A stretch of 64,000 nt of DNA from Phycisphaerales bacterium (GTDB taxonomy: Bacteria; Planctomycetota; Phycisphaerae; Phycisphaerales; UBA1924). The stretch spans positions 62,001 to 126,000 of the forward strand of contig JANQQR010000027.1 of the NCBI GenBank assembly GCA_028289195.1, in the 5' to 3' direction. Below, one piece after another: positions 1 to 8,440 of this stretch; position 1 is the stretch's first letter; every line of letters starts with the position of its first letter. The notes beneath the pieces were generated by a model. It saw only the letters and a program-made list of their open reading frames with translations, had not been told where the DNA came from and did no database searches. Both the position numbers and the translations under genes were made by a program.

Positions 1-313
1 ATCCCGTGATACGAAGCAGGGCCACCGGGGCTCCCGACGTTTCGGCGACACGTCGCGCGTACTGCGAAGCCCAAACGCTCGCGCGGACAGGGAGATGCCC
101 CAGGACGAGCAACTCCACATGGAACTGGTGATCGGGTATTCCACGGCTGACCGGCGGGTGCTGCTGCGCGGCGGCGGGGGGCCCGGATTCGGATTCCCCG
201 TCGTCTCCGAGGAAAAGCTCCGCGAGCGCGTCGTACTCGTCGTGCGATTCGCTCCGCGTGAGCTTCAGCGTGTGCGGGATGTCTGGGCCGGAGGGTGCGG
301 TGGCATCGGACAT
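1..313 (-). CDS. Uncharacterised protein, N-terminal part, cut by the window edge
   Basis: About 104 codons of a minus-strand reading frame start at an ATG (311-313), 23 bases after the stop of the ParA-like gene, and run off the left edge with no stop. The visible part has a polar N-terminus (MSDATAPSGPDIPHTLKL), an acidic stretch with LAELFLGDDGE, then a hydrophobic block (FHVELLVLGHLPVRASVW followed by ASQYARR and APVALLRITG) that looks like the first beta-alpha-beta unit of a Rossmann-like or P-loop fold. Codon third positions are GC-rich as in its neighbours. The spacing suggests cotranscription with the ParA-like gene and a shared job. I do not recognise the family, and the diagnostic part lies outside the window. 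Confidence 0.6.
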   Translation of the reverse strand, partial: MSDATAPSGPDIPHTLKLTRSESHDEYDALAELFLGDDGESESGPPAAAQQHPPVSRGIPDHQFHVELLVLGHLPVRASVWASQYARRVAETSGAPVALLRITG

Positions 314-336
314 GGGCTGGTCTCTCTCGGAGCGAC

Positions 337-1776
337 TCAATCGGCTCCCTGAGGAATGACGAGTTCGCTGGAGGGCGCTGGCGGAGCGTTCCGCGTGATC
401 GGAGGCACGGAGTCGCGCTGGGGCTCGGTGAGCGGCCCGGCCGGCTCGACGACGATCACGCTGTCGGAGCCGCCGTAGGGGTTCGGTTCGCTCAGCGGGT
501 TGTGGGGATCGGTGATCCACTGGCCGTCGACGATCAGGCGATAGCGATAGCGCCCTGGCGGAAGGTCGATGCACGCCTCGTGCTGGCCGAGTTCGTCGTT
601 GTAGCGCAGCCGAGTCGCTGAGGTGGACCAACCGTTGTGGTCCCCGGCGAGGCAGACTTCAACGTGCGGGCCCGCCGGGTAGGTGAACTCGATCCCGCGC
701 CCCGACTTGCGGGCGCCGAACCGCTGGTCCGGCGCGGGCATCTTGGCTTCGATCTGCAGCGATCGCGCGGGGCCGGCGGGAGTCGCAGGAGGCTGGCGGA
801 GCGCTTCGGCCAGGTCCGGATCCGTCTCGATCCCGCGCGCCAATTCGGCGCTCCGTGACTGGAGGCGTCGCGCTCTGGCCGCGAGTTCCGCTGCCCGGGT
901 CAGCGGTGCTTCGGTCTGACCGGAGCCGGACTGCTCCTGGAATCTCTGGCAGGGCTCGCCCACGGAGACCGCCTCGGGCTCGGGCTCCTCGAAGCGCGGG
1001 CACGATTCGGAGTTCGCGAAGACGCGGGCCAGCGCGTCGTAGTCCTGTGCACCATGTGAGCGATGATCGAGCTCGTGGACGGGGAGGCCGAGCGATGCCG
1101 CTTCCTTCAGCCGGGCATCGAAGCGGATGACCTCGTCGAGGAGTTGTCGCGGAAAGCGCTCGCGCAGCTCGGAGAGCACGTCGCGAGCAACGGTGCTCTC
1201 GGGGGCGTGCATCGTTGCGACAAGCCGGTATGGAATAGCGGAGCCGAATCGCCTGGCCAGCGCGCGGATCGTGCCGGTCTGCTTGGTGGCGCCCTGCAGC
1301 GCGAAGTACCCCGTCTCGACGGGGATCAGCACCTCGTCGGCCGCCCGGAGCGCGTTGAACGTCAGCAGGCCGATCGATGGCGGGCAGTCGATCAGACAGA
1401 ACTCGTACGAGTCCTCCATCCGCCCGAGGAACGAGCGGAGCCGGGTGTCGCGGTCCTCGCAGTCAGCCAGGCCGCCCCGCGCGGCTTCTACGCCGGCCAG
1501 CTTGGTCGATGACGGGATCAGGTCGAACGCTCGGCTGACCTGCCACACGAGCCTCGAATGATCGACGGCGCGCCCGGCTCGCGCCGTGAGGGCGTCGCCG
1601 ATCTGCAGTTCGATCTGGGTCTCGGGGATCGCGACCCCCAGCGCACAGTGGGATTGCGGATCCATATCCACAAGCAGGGTGCGCTGCGACAGGCGCGAGA
1701 GTGCCGACGCGAGGTTTATGGCGGTGGTGGTCTTCCCGCTGCCGCCTTTCTGATTGATGATCGCGATCGTTCGCAC
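337..1776 (-). CDS. ParA/MinD-family ATPase fused to a C-terminal glycogen-binding (CBM48/AMPK-type) domain
   Basis: ParA-type ATPases dimerise on ATP, bind DNA or membrane, and position chromosomes, plasmids or protein complexes. The N-terminus carries the deviant Walker A NQKGGSGKTTT (residues about 8-18), the switch LLVDMDPQ and the Walker B-like FCLIDCPPS. The ATPase core ends near residue 270. A low-complexity linker follows, then at about 360-443 a beta-rich domain with CLAGDHNGW, LPPGRYRYRLIVDG and DPHNP, the pattern of CBM48/AMPK-beta glycogen-binding modules. A proline-rich tail closes the protein. I chose the GTG at 1776 because AGAGG lies just upstream and the ATPase fold begins at once; in-frame ATGs at 1803 and 1893 lack a ribosome site. 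It follows guaA-aroB and precedes a partial gene. The fusion is unusual; function is unknown. Confidence 0.85.
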   Translation of the reverse strand: MRTIAIINQKGGSGKTTTAINLASALSRLSQRTLLVDMDPQSHCALGVAIPETQIELQIGDALTARAGRAVDHSRLVWQVSRAFDLIPSSTKLAGVEAARGGLADCEDRDTRLRSFLGRMEDSYEFCLIDCPPSIGLLTFNALRAADEVLIPVETGYFALQGATKQTGTIRALARRFGSAIPYRLVATMHAPESTVARDVLSELRERFPRQLLDEVIRFDARLKEAASLGLPVHELDHRSHGAQDYDALARVFANSESCPRFEEPEPEAVSVGEPCQRFQEQSGSGQTEAPLTRAAELAARARRLQSRSAELARGIETDPDLAEALRQPPATPAGPARSLQIEAKMPAPDQRFGARKSGRGIEFTYPAGPHVEVCLAGDHNGWSTSATRLRYNDELGQHEACIDLPPGRYRYRLIVDGQWITDPHNPLSEPNPYGGSDSVIVVEPAGPLTEPQRDSVPPITRNAPPAPSSELVIPQGAD

Positions 1777-1932
1777 GCACGGCCTCTGAGTAGTGGTGAC
1801 CATGCCGACGAGTGGCGTCCGCAGGGGCACCGACACGTCCACACACCGTCCACAGGCAGAACATCGAACCAAGGTCCGAGATCTCTTGAACATGTTGAAT
1901 TCGCGGCCGGCCCGCCCCCGAGGTTGGGGGCG

Positions 1933-3114
1933 CTAGCGCGATGCGCGGATCGAATCCCACGCGTCCTCCACCACGCGGAGATCCGGGTCGCGCACGACTC
2001 GGCAAGTCCCGCCCGTGCAGGGCAAGACAAGGCGCAGGCCGCCGCCTTCGGACTTCTTGTCGTGGCGCATCGCATCGATGAGTTGCTCGTTCGGGGTCAG
2101 CCCGGCCACCGTCGTCGGCAGCGACATTCGATCCAGAGTCTCGACCAGCGCCCCTCGCTCGGCGTCCGTGAGCAGGCCGAGACCGACGGAGGCGTCCGCT
2201 GCGGCGACCAGGCCGAGGGCGACCGCTTCGCCGTGCAGGAGCGGGGCGAGGGCCGGATCGGACGTGGGCGAGAGTCCCGGGAGCGGCTCCATCGCGTGGG
2301 CGAACGTGTGGCCGAGATTCAGGAGCACCCTCTCGGATCCTGCGGTCTCGCGTTCATCGCCAGCCACGAACGCTGTTTTGATGCCGACGTTCCGCTCGAC
2401 CAACTCGCCGAGGAACACGTCGTCTTTCTCAACAACACCCCGAAGACGCTCGGTCGTCCAGTCCCCGAGCTTGGAATCGATGCCGCCGCATAGCAGTGTG
2501 TGCTTCACGCATTCGGCCAGGCCCGCGTGGAACTCCCTGGCTGCCAGCGAGTCCAGAGATCGGAGGTCGGCGAGCACGAGCCTCGGCTGCCAGAACGCGC
2601 CGACCAGGTTCTTTCGCATCCCGACGACGTCTGCGCTCGCGAGATTGACGCCGGTCTTCCCGCCGACCGAAGCGTCGACCATCGCGAGCAGCGTGGTGGG
2701 GCACTGGATGACGCTCACCCCGCGCATATAGCTGGCGGCGGCGAAGCCCGCGATGTCACCGACGATCCCGCCGCCCAGCGCGACGAACAGATCCGCTCGT
2801 CCCAGGCCCGATTCATCGGCAGCGCGGAGCACGCGTTCGACCGACCGCAGCGACTTGTCCTGCTCCGAGGCGTGCACCGAGACGCGGGCGACCGAGAATC
2901 CGGCCGACCCGAGCGACGACTCTGCATGCTCAACCAGCGACGGCGGAAGATTGTCGTCGACGACGAGCAGCGAGCGTCGCCCCGGAACCAGACCCGCGGC
3001 GCGACCGCCCAATCCCCCGATCACACCGGGGCCGATCACGATCTCGTACGAGCGGGACGAGGCGTCTTCCGAAGCGAAATTGAGGATGACCGACCGGATC
3101 ATCGCGTCGCTCAT
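1933..3114 (-). CDS. aroB: 3-dehydroquinate synthase
   Basis: This enzyme converts DAHP to 3-dehydroquinate, the second step of the shikimate pathway, using NAD and a divalent metal in the cytoplasm. Family signatures are visible: [22 protein letters not shown] for the nucleotide-binding and active-site region, [24 protein letters not shown] sequence (here [20 protein letters not shown]), and the metal-ligand segments [12 protein letters not shown] and [11 protein letters not shown]. The length, 393 residues, is slightly above the usual 350-370. The start is the ATG at 3112-3114, which overlaps the guaA stop as ATGA; an earlier in-frame GTG at 3120 lies inside guaA. Translation is therefore probably coupled to guaA. 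Confidence 0.96.
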   Translation of the reverse strand: MSDAMIRSVILNFASEDASSRSYEIVIGPGVIGGLGGRAAGLVPGRRSLLVVDDNLPPSLVEHAESSLGSAGFSVARVSVHASEQDKSLRSVERVLRAADESGLGRADLFVALGGGIVGDIAGFAAASYMRGVSVIQCPTTLLAMVDASVGGKTGVNLASADVVGMRKNLVGAFWQPRLVLADLRSLDSLAAREFHAGLAECVKHTLLCGGIDSKLGDWTTERLRGVVEKDDVFLGELVERNVGIKTAFVAGDERETAGSERVLLNLGHTFAHAMEPLPGLSPTSDPALAPLLHGEAVALGLVAAADASVGLGLLTDAERGALVETLDRMSLPTTVAGLTPNEQLIDAMRHDKKSEGGGLRLVLPCTGGTCRVVRDPDLRVVEDAWDSIRASR

Positions 3115-4685
3115 TCCCACTCGATCGTCGCGGGAGGCTTGCTGGAGATGTCGTAGACGACCCTGTTCACGCCCCGCACCTCGTTGATGATCCTGCTCGA
3201 GATCCTCGCCAGCACGTCGTGCGGCAGCCGAGCCCAGTCCGCCGTCATAAAGTCTTGGCTCTCGACGGCCCGAATCGCCACGACGCTCTCGTAGGTTCGC
3301 CCGTCGCCCATGACGCCGACGGCCTGCACCGGCAGCAGCACCGCGAACACCTGGCTGGTCTTCCGGTACAGATCGGCAGCGACGATCTCTTCAAGGAGGA
3401 TCTCGTCGCAGTCCCTGAGCAGGTCGAGCTTGGGCTCCGTGATGTCTCCCAGCACGCGGACGGCGAGCCCGGGGCCGGGAAACGGGTGGCGCCAGACGAG
3501 GTCTTCGGGGAGGCCGAGGACCTCTCCGAGCTTGCGGACTTCGTCCTTGAAGAGCTCGCGCAACGGCTCGACCAGCTCAAACCCGAGCTCCTCGGGGAGG
3601 CCGCCCACGTTGTGGTGCAGCTTGATGCCGGCGCTCGTGCCCGCGTAGCCGTGCCCCGATTCGATCACATCCGGGTACAGCGTTCCCTGGGCGAGGAATC
3701 TGGCGTCTTGGATGCCGGCCGCGACCGACTTGAAGACTTCGATGAACCGGTGCCCGATCCTCGTGCGCTTCAATTGCGGATCCGTGACGCCGTCGAGATC
3801 GTTCAGGAAGTCGGCGCGAGCGTCGGCGACGCGGAGGTCGATCGAGAAGTGGTCGCGGAACGTCGATTCCACGAGCTCGCGCTCGTTCTTCCGGAGCAGG
3901 CCGTTGTCAACGAACACGCACGTCAGCTGATCGCCGATGGCCCGGTGCAGCAGCGCGGCGACCACCGAAGAGTCGACGCCTCCCGAGAGCCCGCAGATCA
4001 CGCGCCCGTTTCCGACGGCATCGCGGACCCGCGCAACCTCGGATTCCAGGAAGTCCGCCATCGTCCACGTGCCGTGGCACTTGCAGATCTCGTACACGAA
4101 GTTCCGCAGGATCCCGGCGCCATGCGGGGTGTGCGTCACTTCGGGATGGAACTGCACGCCGAAGAAAGGCCGCTCGTTGTGCCGAACGGCCGCGTGGGGG
4201 CATGTCGGTGTCGAGGCCAGGGTGGAGAACGTCCCGTTGATGCCGGTCACCTGGTCGCCGTGGGACATCCAGACCGTCATGGACTCCGGGATCGCTGTGA
4301 ACAGGTCCGACCGGTCCGAGACATCGACAGAAGCCCGCCCGAACTCCCTGTGCTCTGCCGCGGTGATCTCGGAGCCCATGATCTGGCAGGCGAGTTGCAT
4401 CCCGTAGCAGATGCCGAGCACCGGGATCCCCAGGTCGAGGATCGCCGGGTCACACTTGGGGGCGTTCTCGTCGTAGACGCTCATCGGCCCCCCTGAGAGG
4501 ACGATGCCCTTGATGTTTCGGGCCCGGATCTCGTCGGCCCGGATTCCGGGAGGCGCGAGCAACGCCAGGACACCCGTCTCCCTGATCCGGCGGGCGATGA
4601 GCTGCGCGGTCTGCGAGCCGAAATCCAGAACGAGGACGGTCTCCTCGGTCGCTTCGGTGTGGGTCGTGTGGGGTTGGGGCGTCAT
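3111..4685 (-). CDS. guaA: GMP synthase (glutamine-hydrolysing)
   Basis: GuaA aminates XMP to GMP with glutamine and ATP, the last step of guanine nucleotide synthesis. The N-terminal class I amidotransferase shows VLVLDFGSQ, the nucleophile in GICYGMQ and the HPEVTHT histidine motif. The ATP pyrophosphatase part has [11 protein letters not shown] (PP-loop), and the C-terminal dimerisation domain ends PPATIEWE, the canonical GuaA tail. At 524 residues the length is exactly typical. The ATG at 4685 is used because upstream in-frame sequence is not GuaA-like. There is no clear Shine-Dalgarno; instead a hairpin abuts the start codon. The stop overlaps the aroB start. Confidence 0.98.
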   Translation of the reverse strand: MTPQPHTTHTEATEETVLVLDFGSQTAQLIARRIRETGVLALLAPPGIRADEIRARNIKGIVLSGGPMSVYDENAPKCDPAILDLGIPVLGICYGMQLACQIMGSEITAAEHREFGRASVDVSDRSDLFTAIPESMTVWMSHGDQVTGINGTFSTLASTPTCPHAAVRHNERPFFGVQFHPEVTHTPHGAGILRNFVYEICKCHGTWTMADFLESEVARVRDAVGNGRVICGLSGGVDSSVVAALLHRAIGDQLTCVFVDNGLLRKNERELVESTFRDHFSIDLRVADARADFLNDLDGVTDPQLKRTRIGHRFIEVFKSVAAGIQDARFLAQGTLYPDVIESGHGYAGTSAGIKLHHNVGGLPEELGFELVEPLRELFKDEVRKLGEVLGLPEDLVWRHPFPGPGLAVRVLGDITEPKLDLLRDCDEILLEEIVAADLYRKTSQVFAVLLPVQAVGVMGDGRTYESVVAIRAVESQDFMTADWARLPHDVLARISSRIINEVRGVNRVVYDISSKPPATIEWE

Positions 4686-4703
4686 CGTGGGGGAAGCCCC
4701 ACG
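4686..4703 (-). promoter_or_regulatory. Perfect 7-bp hairpin abutting the guaA start codon
   Basis: On the guaA mRNA the 18 bases right before the ATG can fold as CGTGGGG-CTTC-CCCCACG, a perfect seven-base-pair stem with a four-base loop. It occupies the place where a ribosome-binding site would be, and no Shine-Dalgarno is otherwise visible. It could limit initiation or mark a very short leader. Its function is inferred only. Confidence 0.5.
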
Positions 4704-4730
4704 GTAGGGGCTCGCATCGAGACCCGTCAA
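4701..4730 (-). promoter_or_regulatory. Candidate sigma-70 type promoter of guaA
   Basis: On the minus strand TTGACG (4730-4725) is followed after 18 bases by TACCGT (4706-4701). The first hexamer is a good -35 match and the second a moderate -10. Transcription would start about ten bases before the guaA ATG, so the leader would be very short and largely the hairpin described at 4686-4703. Confidence 0.4.
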
Positions 4731-4767
4731 CGCCGCACCCCCGTTGGGGATGAGATACCATCCTCTA

Positions 4768-5151
4768 ATGCTCGTCCGGATCGGAGCGTGCTGCTTGGTA
4801 ACGGTCTCCTGGGGGTGCTCAATGCCTCCGAAGGAGGCGTCATTCGATTCGGACGCCCCCGACGCCCGCACGGCGGCGCTCTCTGAGGCGGTCGCGTCCA
4901 ACGATCGCGAGTCGATCCCGGATCTCATCGTCATGCTCGATGCAGACGATCCCGCGGCCCGGATGCTCGCGATCCGGACGCTCGAACGCTGGACCGGGCA
5001 GACACTGGGGTACCGGCATTCCGATCCGGAACCCGATCGTCGGGCCGCTGCGGCTCGATGGGCCGATTGGGCTGTCGCCGAGGGGTTGGTTTCGGCGCCC
5101 ACGGATCCGCTCGGGGAAGGTGAACCACTAGAATCGGCCGATGGATCGTGA
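4768..5151 (+). CDS. Small HEAT-repeat-like protein, possible lipoprotein
   Basis: This gene is divergent from guaA. The 127-residue product begins with a short hydrophobic segment ([17 protein letters not shown]) that could be a lipoprotein signal, although the residues before the last Cys (SWG) fit the lipobox poorly. The middle, [27 protein letters not shown], has the helix-turn-helix spacing of a HEAT/PBS-lyase repeat, normally a protein-binding scaffold. In-frame ATGs at 4744 and 4750 are possible earlier starts, but the hydrophobic segment begins at 4768. TACCAT lies seven bases upstream, so a leaderless start is conceivable. The gene ends 31 bases before the anti-sigma kinase gene. Function is unknown. 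Confidence 0.65.
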   Translation: MLVRIGACCLVTVSWGCSMPPKEASFDSDAPDARTAALSEAVASNDRESIPDLIVMLDADDPAARMLAIRTLERWTGQTLGYRHSDPEPDRRAAAARWADWAVAEGLVSAPTDPLGEGEPLESADGS

Positions 5152-5182
5152 GGAGATCTCCCGCCTCGGAGGACTGGCGTAG

Positions 5183-5701
5183 GTGACGACGAATACCCAA
5201 CAGCCGGACGTTCGCGACGCGCCCCAGGATCTGGGCGATGCCCATCTGCGTGTGCAACTGCTGAGCCAGCCCCGCTATCTGTCCGGGGCCCGCGACCTGG
5301 TCTCCGCCGTCGCGAAGCGGTTCGGGTTCGGGGAGACCGAGTGCGGCCAGATCGCGCTGGCGGTCGACGAGGCGCTGTGCAACGTCATCCGCCACGGCTA
5401 CGACCGGCGGCCCGACGGGAAGATCTGGATCAGCATCTGGCCTGTCAACGACGGCTCCGACGGCGACGCCAATCGCGCAGGCGGGATGCAGATCGTCATC
5501 GACGACGAGGCCCGCAAGGTCGATCCCGATCGAATCCAGGGGCGCGAGCTCGACGACATACGCCCGGGCGGACTCGGCGTGTACATCATCCGGCAGGTCA
5601 TGGACGATGTCCGATACGAGCACAGGAACGGCGAAGGAATGCGATTGATACTGGTCAAGAATCGGGGCAGCGCCTCCGAGCACGACGGGAGCCAGAAGTA
5701 A
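5183..5701 (+). CDS. RsbW/SpoIIAB-type ATP-binding anti-sigma regulatory protein
   Basis: Proteins of this GHKL family bind and inhibit a sigma factor, or phosphorylate a STAS-domain antagonist. Visible are the N box in [16 protein letters not shown] (E and N for Mg-ATP) and the glycine-rich [17 protein letters not shown]. Between them is an insert ([13 protein letters not shown]). The start is GTG at 5183, preceded by GGAGGA nine bases upstream. The stop TAA shares its last A with the ATG of the STAS gene, so the two products are probably made in fixed ratio. No alternative sigma factor lies adjacent, so the target is unknown; the GAF-PP2C phosphatase 4 kb downstream is a candidate partner. 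Confidence 0.88.
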   Translation: MTTNTQQPDVRDAPQDLGDAHLRVQLLSQPRYLSGARDLVSAVAKRFGFGETECGQIALAVDEALCNVIRHGYDRRPDGKIWISIWPVNDGSDGDANRAGGMQIVIDDEARKVDPDRIQGRELDDIRPGGLGVYIIRQVMDDVRYEHRNGEGMRLILVKNRGSASEHDGSQK

Positions 5702-6039
5702 TGGATATCGGCGTGCAGAAAGAAGGCGACGCGGTCGTCCTCAGCCCCGAAGGGGACGTGGACCTCTCAACATCGAAGGACCTGCAGCATCATCTCAAGC
5801 AGGCTCTGCAGGGAAAGCCGGTCCGCGTGCTCATCGACCTCTCGCGGGTTTCGTACATGGACAGTTCGGGTGTTGCGACACTCGTCGAAGCAATGCAGAT
5901 CTCGCGTCGCCAATCAACACGCCTCGTGCTCTGCTCGATGCAGCAGAGGGTCAAATCGGTGTTCGAGATCGCGCGGCTCGATCGGGTGTTCGAGATCGCC
6001 GAGAACGTCGAAGTGGCCGGGGATAGCTGCTCGGGCTGA
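5701..6039 (+). CDS. STAS-domain anti-anti-sigma factor (RsbV/SpoIIAA-type)
   Basis: Partner of the kinase-like protein just upstream. The 112-residue product is one STAS domain: VVLSPEGDVDLSTSKDL, then VLIDLSRVSYMDSSGVATLVEA with the DSSG motif whose serine is the usual phosphorylation site. In the unphosphorylated state such proteins bind the anti-sigma kinase and release the sigma factor. The ATG overlaps the upstream stop (TAATG). An MlaE-type permease gene starts 37 bases downstream. In the Mla lipid transporter a STAS protein (MlaB) supports the ATPase, so a second role next to this permease cannot be excluded. Confidence 0.9.
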   Translation: MDIGVQKEGDAVVLSPEGDVDLSTSKDLQHHLKQALQGKPVRVLIDLSRVSYMDSSGVATLVEAMQISRRQSTRLVLCSMQQRVKSVFEIARLDRVFEIAENVEVAGDSCSG

Positions 6040-6076
6040 GTCGCAGGGCCGCTGGTGCATGGGATCAGACGCCTGA

Positions 6077-6913
6077 ATGTCTGCCGATCACACAAACAAG
6101 GCGCGGAGGACGATCCCCGTCGTTGATCGTGTCGGCGTGAAGTCGATGGAGATCCTCGAGCAGATCGGATCGATCTGGTTCCTGCTCCTTGAAGCCTCCG
6201 GCTGGATCTGGAAGCGCTTCACGCAGCGGAACGCTCGGCTAGGGCGGGTGGCCATCGTTGCCCAGATCTGTCGGATCGGGGTCCAGTCGATCTTCATCGT
6301 CTCGCTGGTGTCCGCGTCGATCGGCTTCATCCTCGGACTCCAGATGGCCCCGCCGCTCGACACACTCGGCCAGGTCCACCTCGTGCCGAACATCATCGCA
6401 GTGGCGGTCTTCCGGGAGTTGGGCCCGCTCATGGCGGCGATTGTCATGGTCGGTTTCGCCGGAGCCGCCATCAGCGCCGAGATCGGAACGATGGTCGTGG
6501 GCGAGGAGATCGAGGCGCTCGAGGCTCACGCGCTCAACCCGGTCAGGTTCCTCGTGGTGCCGAGGGTGATCGCCGCTGTCATCAGCCTGATCTGCCTCGC
6601 GGTGGTCTCCGATCTGGTCGCCGTCGGGGCGGCGGCTGTGATGAGCAAGATGGTTCTCGGGATCGGGTTCACGCAGTACTACGACGCCACCGTGGCGCAG
6701 GTGGATCCCATCGACTTCCTGACCGGCATCGTCAAGGCCGGAGTGTTTGGTCTGCTCATCGGGCTCATCGCCTGCGGCAACGGTCTCCGGGTCCGCGGCG
6801 GGGCCGCCGGGGTCGGCAACGCGACGACCCAGACGGTCGTGCAGTCGGTCGTGGCGGTGATCTTCGCCGACCTGATCTTCACGGCGGTGTTCTACGCCGC
6901 GGGGTTGGTCTAG
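6077..6913 (+). CDS. MlaE/YrbE-family lipid ABC transporter permease
   Basis: MlaE-type permeases sit in the inner membrane and move phospholipid or other lipid across the envelope with an MlaF ATPase and MCE-domain MlaD protein. The 278-residue product has the family core: FRELGPLMAAIVMVGFAGA, then ISAEIGTMVVGEEIEALEA and NPVRFLVVPRVIA, with about five membrane segments and a C-terminal hydrophobic stretch. An amphipathic N-terminal segment (EILEQIGSIWFLLLEASG) is also typical. No ATPase or MCE gene follows; the next gene lies on the other strand. The stop TAG at 6911-6913 overlaps the convergent gene's stop in a shared CTAG. Confidence 0.92.
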   Translation: MSADHTNKARRTIPVVDRVGVKSMEILEQIGSIWFLLLEASGWIWKRFTQRNARLGRVAIVAQICRIGVQSIFIVSLVSASIGFILGLQMAPPLDTLGQVHLVPNIIAVAVFRELGPLMAAIVMVGFAGAAISAEIGTMVVGEEIEALEAHALNPVRFLVVPRVIAAVISLICLAVVSDLVAVGAAAVMSKMVLGIGFTQYYDATVAQVDPIDFLTGIVKAGVFGLLIGLIACGNGLRVRGGAAGVGNATTQTVVQSVVAVIFADLIFTAVFYAAGLV

Positions 6914-7890
6914 CGCCGGTACCCGACCGGCTGCTCGATGAGCCCGTACACCTCGCGCAGCACCGTCATTCCCAGAAGGCCTCCCAGCGCCAGCAGAGCG
7001 AGGTAGGACGCTTCGGTCAGGCGCCCGACGCCGATGAGCCACGCCGTCGCGTAGAGCGGCGCCCACAGCGCGCCGTATCGCTGGATCTTCTCCGCCGCCC
7101 GGGCTCGGTCGCGAGTGCGACGCCCCTTGTGCCACGCGTAGAGCACGAACGCGGCGCACAGAACCGCCGGCGCGATCGCGGCTCGGAACGGGACCCAGTC
7201 CGGCCAGAGCGATCCGGCCCGCAGCCATCCGACGTACAGCAGGATCCCCGACCAGAACGCCCACCCGGCCACGGTCGCGCACAGCATCGTCGGGGTCAGC
7301 GTCGGGCGCTTACGACCAAGGAAGTACACGAGCGCTCCGGCGAACAGCGCGTGGGCGAGCAGCAGGAGCACCGGCCAGATGAACACCAGATAGGCATTGG
7401 GGGTCATCGTCTGGGCGCCGTAGATGAGCCCCAGCAGCACCAGCCCCACCGAGGGCAGGTATTTCCCCGCAGCATGGAAGAAGAGGATCGCTCCAGCCGC
7501 GAGCACCGTCATGAGGACGGCGGGCAGCCCCATGATCAGGGCACCCGTGATCGCCGCCAGCATGCTGAACGCGATGAAGAGCGACGCGGATTCCATGGAC
7601 AGGCGTCCCGATGCGAGGGGGCGGTCTGGATAGAGCGTCCGGTCGCGCCGCAGGTCGAGGGCATCATTGAGGCCGTTGGCGAAAATGAACAGCCCAACCG
7701 CGTTCAGCGCGGCTCCGCCGAGGAGGACGCCCAGACTCTGGTCCTGCAGCACGCGGGGCGCGAATTCGAGTTCCCGCGGCATGGAGCGGGTCCACAGCAC
7801 CACAAACCACGCGTTCCCGACGGCGGCGAACGCCGTGGTGATCCGGGAGAGGTGCAGCCACGGAGACAGGCGGAGCAAGACCGAGTCCAT
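6910..7890 (-). CDS. UbiA-family prenyltransferase-like membrane protein
   Basis: UbiA enzymes attach an isoprenoid chain to an aromatic or similar acceptor inside the membrane. The protein (326 residues) has about eight to nine hydrophobic helices and the first Asp-rich motif, FANGLNDALDLRRDRTLYPDRPLASG, matching NDxxDxxxD plus the RPLxSG that follows it in the family. The second DxxxD motif, expected in the later half, is not visible: the matching region reads YFLGRKRPTLTPTM. It may be a divergent or non-prenylating member. The start is ATG 7890, at LSPWLHLSRITTAF; an in-frame GTG at 7923 is less likely. The acceptor cannot be told from context. Confidence 0.82.
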   Translation of the reverse strand: MDSVLLRLSPWLHLSRITTAFAAVGNAWFVVLWTRSMPRELEFAPRVLQDQSLGVLLGGAALNAVGLFIFANGLNDALDLRRDRTLYPDRPLASGRLSMESASLFIAFSMLAAITGALIMGLPAVLMTVLAAGAILFFHAAGKYLPSVGLVLLGLIYGAQTMTPNAYLVFIWPVLLLLAHALFAGALVYFLGRKRPTLTPTMLCATVAGWAFWSGILLYVGWLRAGSLWPDWVPFRAAIAPAVLCAAFVLYAWHKGRRTRDRARAAEKIQRYGALWAPLYATAWLIGVGRLTEASYLALLALGGLLGMTVLREVYGLIEQPVGYRR

Positions 7891-7956
7891 CGGGCGGATG
7901 CTACCCGTTCCGGGCGTCGGCACCCGTCTGAGCCGCGATGTCTATCATCCCGGCTC

Positions 7957-8439
7957 ATGACCGCCCAAGGGCAAATCAACGAAACGGGTTTCCGCGTGGC
8001 AATCGCTGTGAGCCGCTACAACGCCTGGATCACCGACGCGCTCCTCGACGGCGCCCAGCGCGAGCACGCCCGCCTGCTCCCCGGCGCTCCGACGCCGGCG
8101 GTGTTCAGCGCCCCGGGCACGTTCGAGCTTCCAAGTATCGCGGGTGCCGCTGCGAGATCGGGCGGCTTCGATGCCGTGGTCGCCCTCGGGTGTGTGATCA
8201 AGGGTGAGACCTCCCACGATCAGCACATCGCCCACGCAGTGGCGAACGCCATCGCCGCGATCGGCGTCGACACCGGTGTGCCGGTCGCCTTCGGCGTGCT
8301 GACTGTTGATACTCCCCAGCAGGCCGAGAGCCGCGCAGGCGGGGAGCACGGCAACAAGGGCGCCGAGGCGATGAGCGCAGCGATCGAGACGGCACGCTCG
8401 ATCGTGTCGATCCATCGGGCAGCGGGGAGCGCGATCTGA
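7957..8439 (+). CDS. ribH: 6,7-dimethyl-8-ribityllumazine synthase
   Basis: RibH condenses ribitylaminopyrimidinedione with dihydroxybutanone phosphate in the penultimate step of riboflavin synthesis, forming large oligomers. The 160-residue product has the standard length and motifs: AVSRYNAWITDALLDGA, SAPGTFELP, GCVIKGETSHDQHI with the catalytic His, PVAFGVLTVDTPQQA and GNKGAEAMSAAIE. The start is the ATG in CTCATGACC. No Shine-Dalgarno is seen, and TATCAT ends eight bases before the ATG, so a leaderless message is possible. No FMN riboswitch is evident upstream. nusB starts one base after the stop, the common ribH-nusB order. Confidence 0.97.
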   Translation: MTAQGQINETGFRVAIAVSRYNAWITDALLDGAQREHARLLPGAPTPAVFSAPGTFELPSIAGAAARSGGFDAVVALGCVIKGETSHDQHIAHAVANAIAAIGVDTGVPVAFGVLTVDTPQQAESRAGGEHGNKGAEAMSAAIETARSIVSIHRAAGSAI

Positions 8440-8440
8440 A

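Noticed and set aside
95..621. Plus-strand frames at the left edge
   Set aside because: They lie opposite the ParA fusion and the partial gene, both of which have coherent protein sequence on the minus strand.
7891..7956. FMN riboswitch before ribH
   Set aside because: Only 66 bases separate ribH from the divergent gene, too short for an RFN element, and its conserved boxes are absent.
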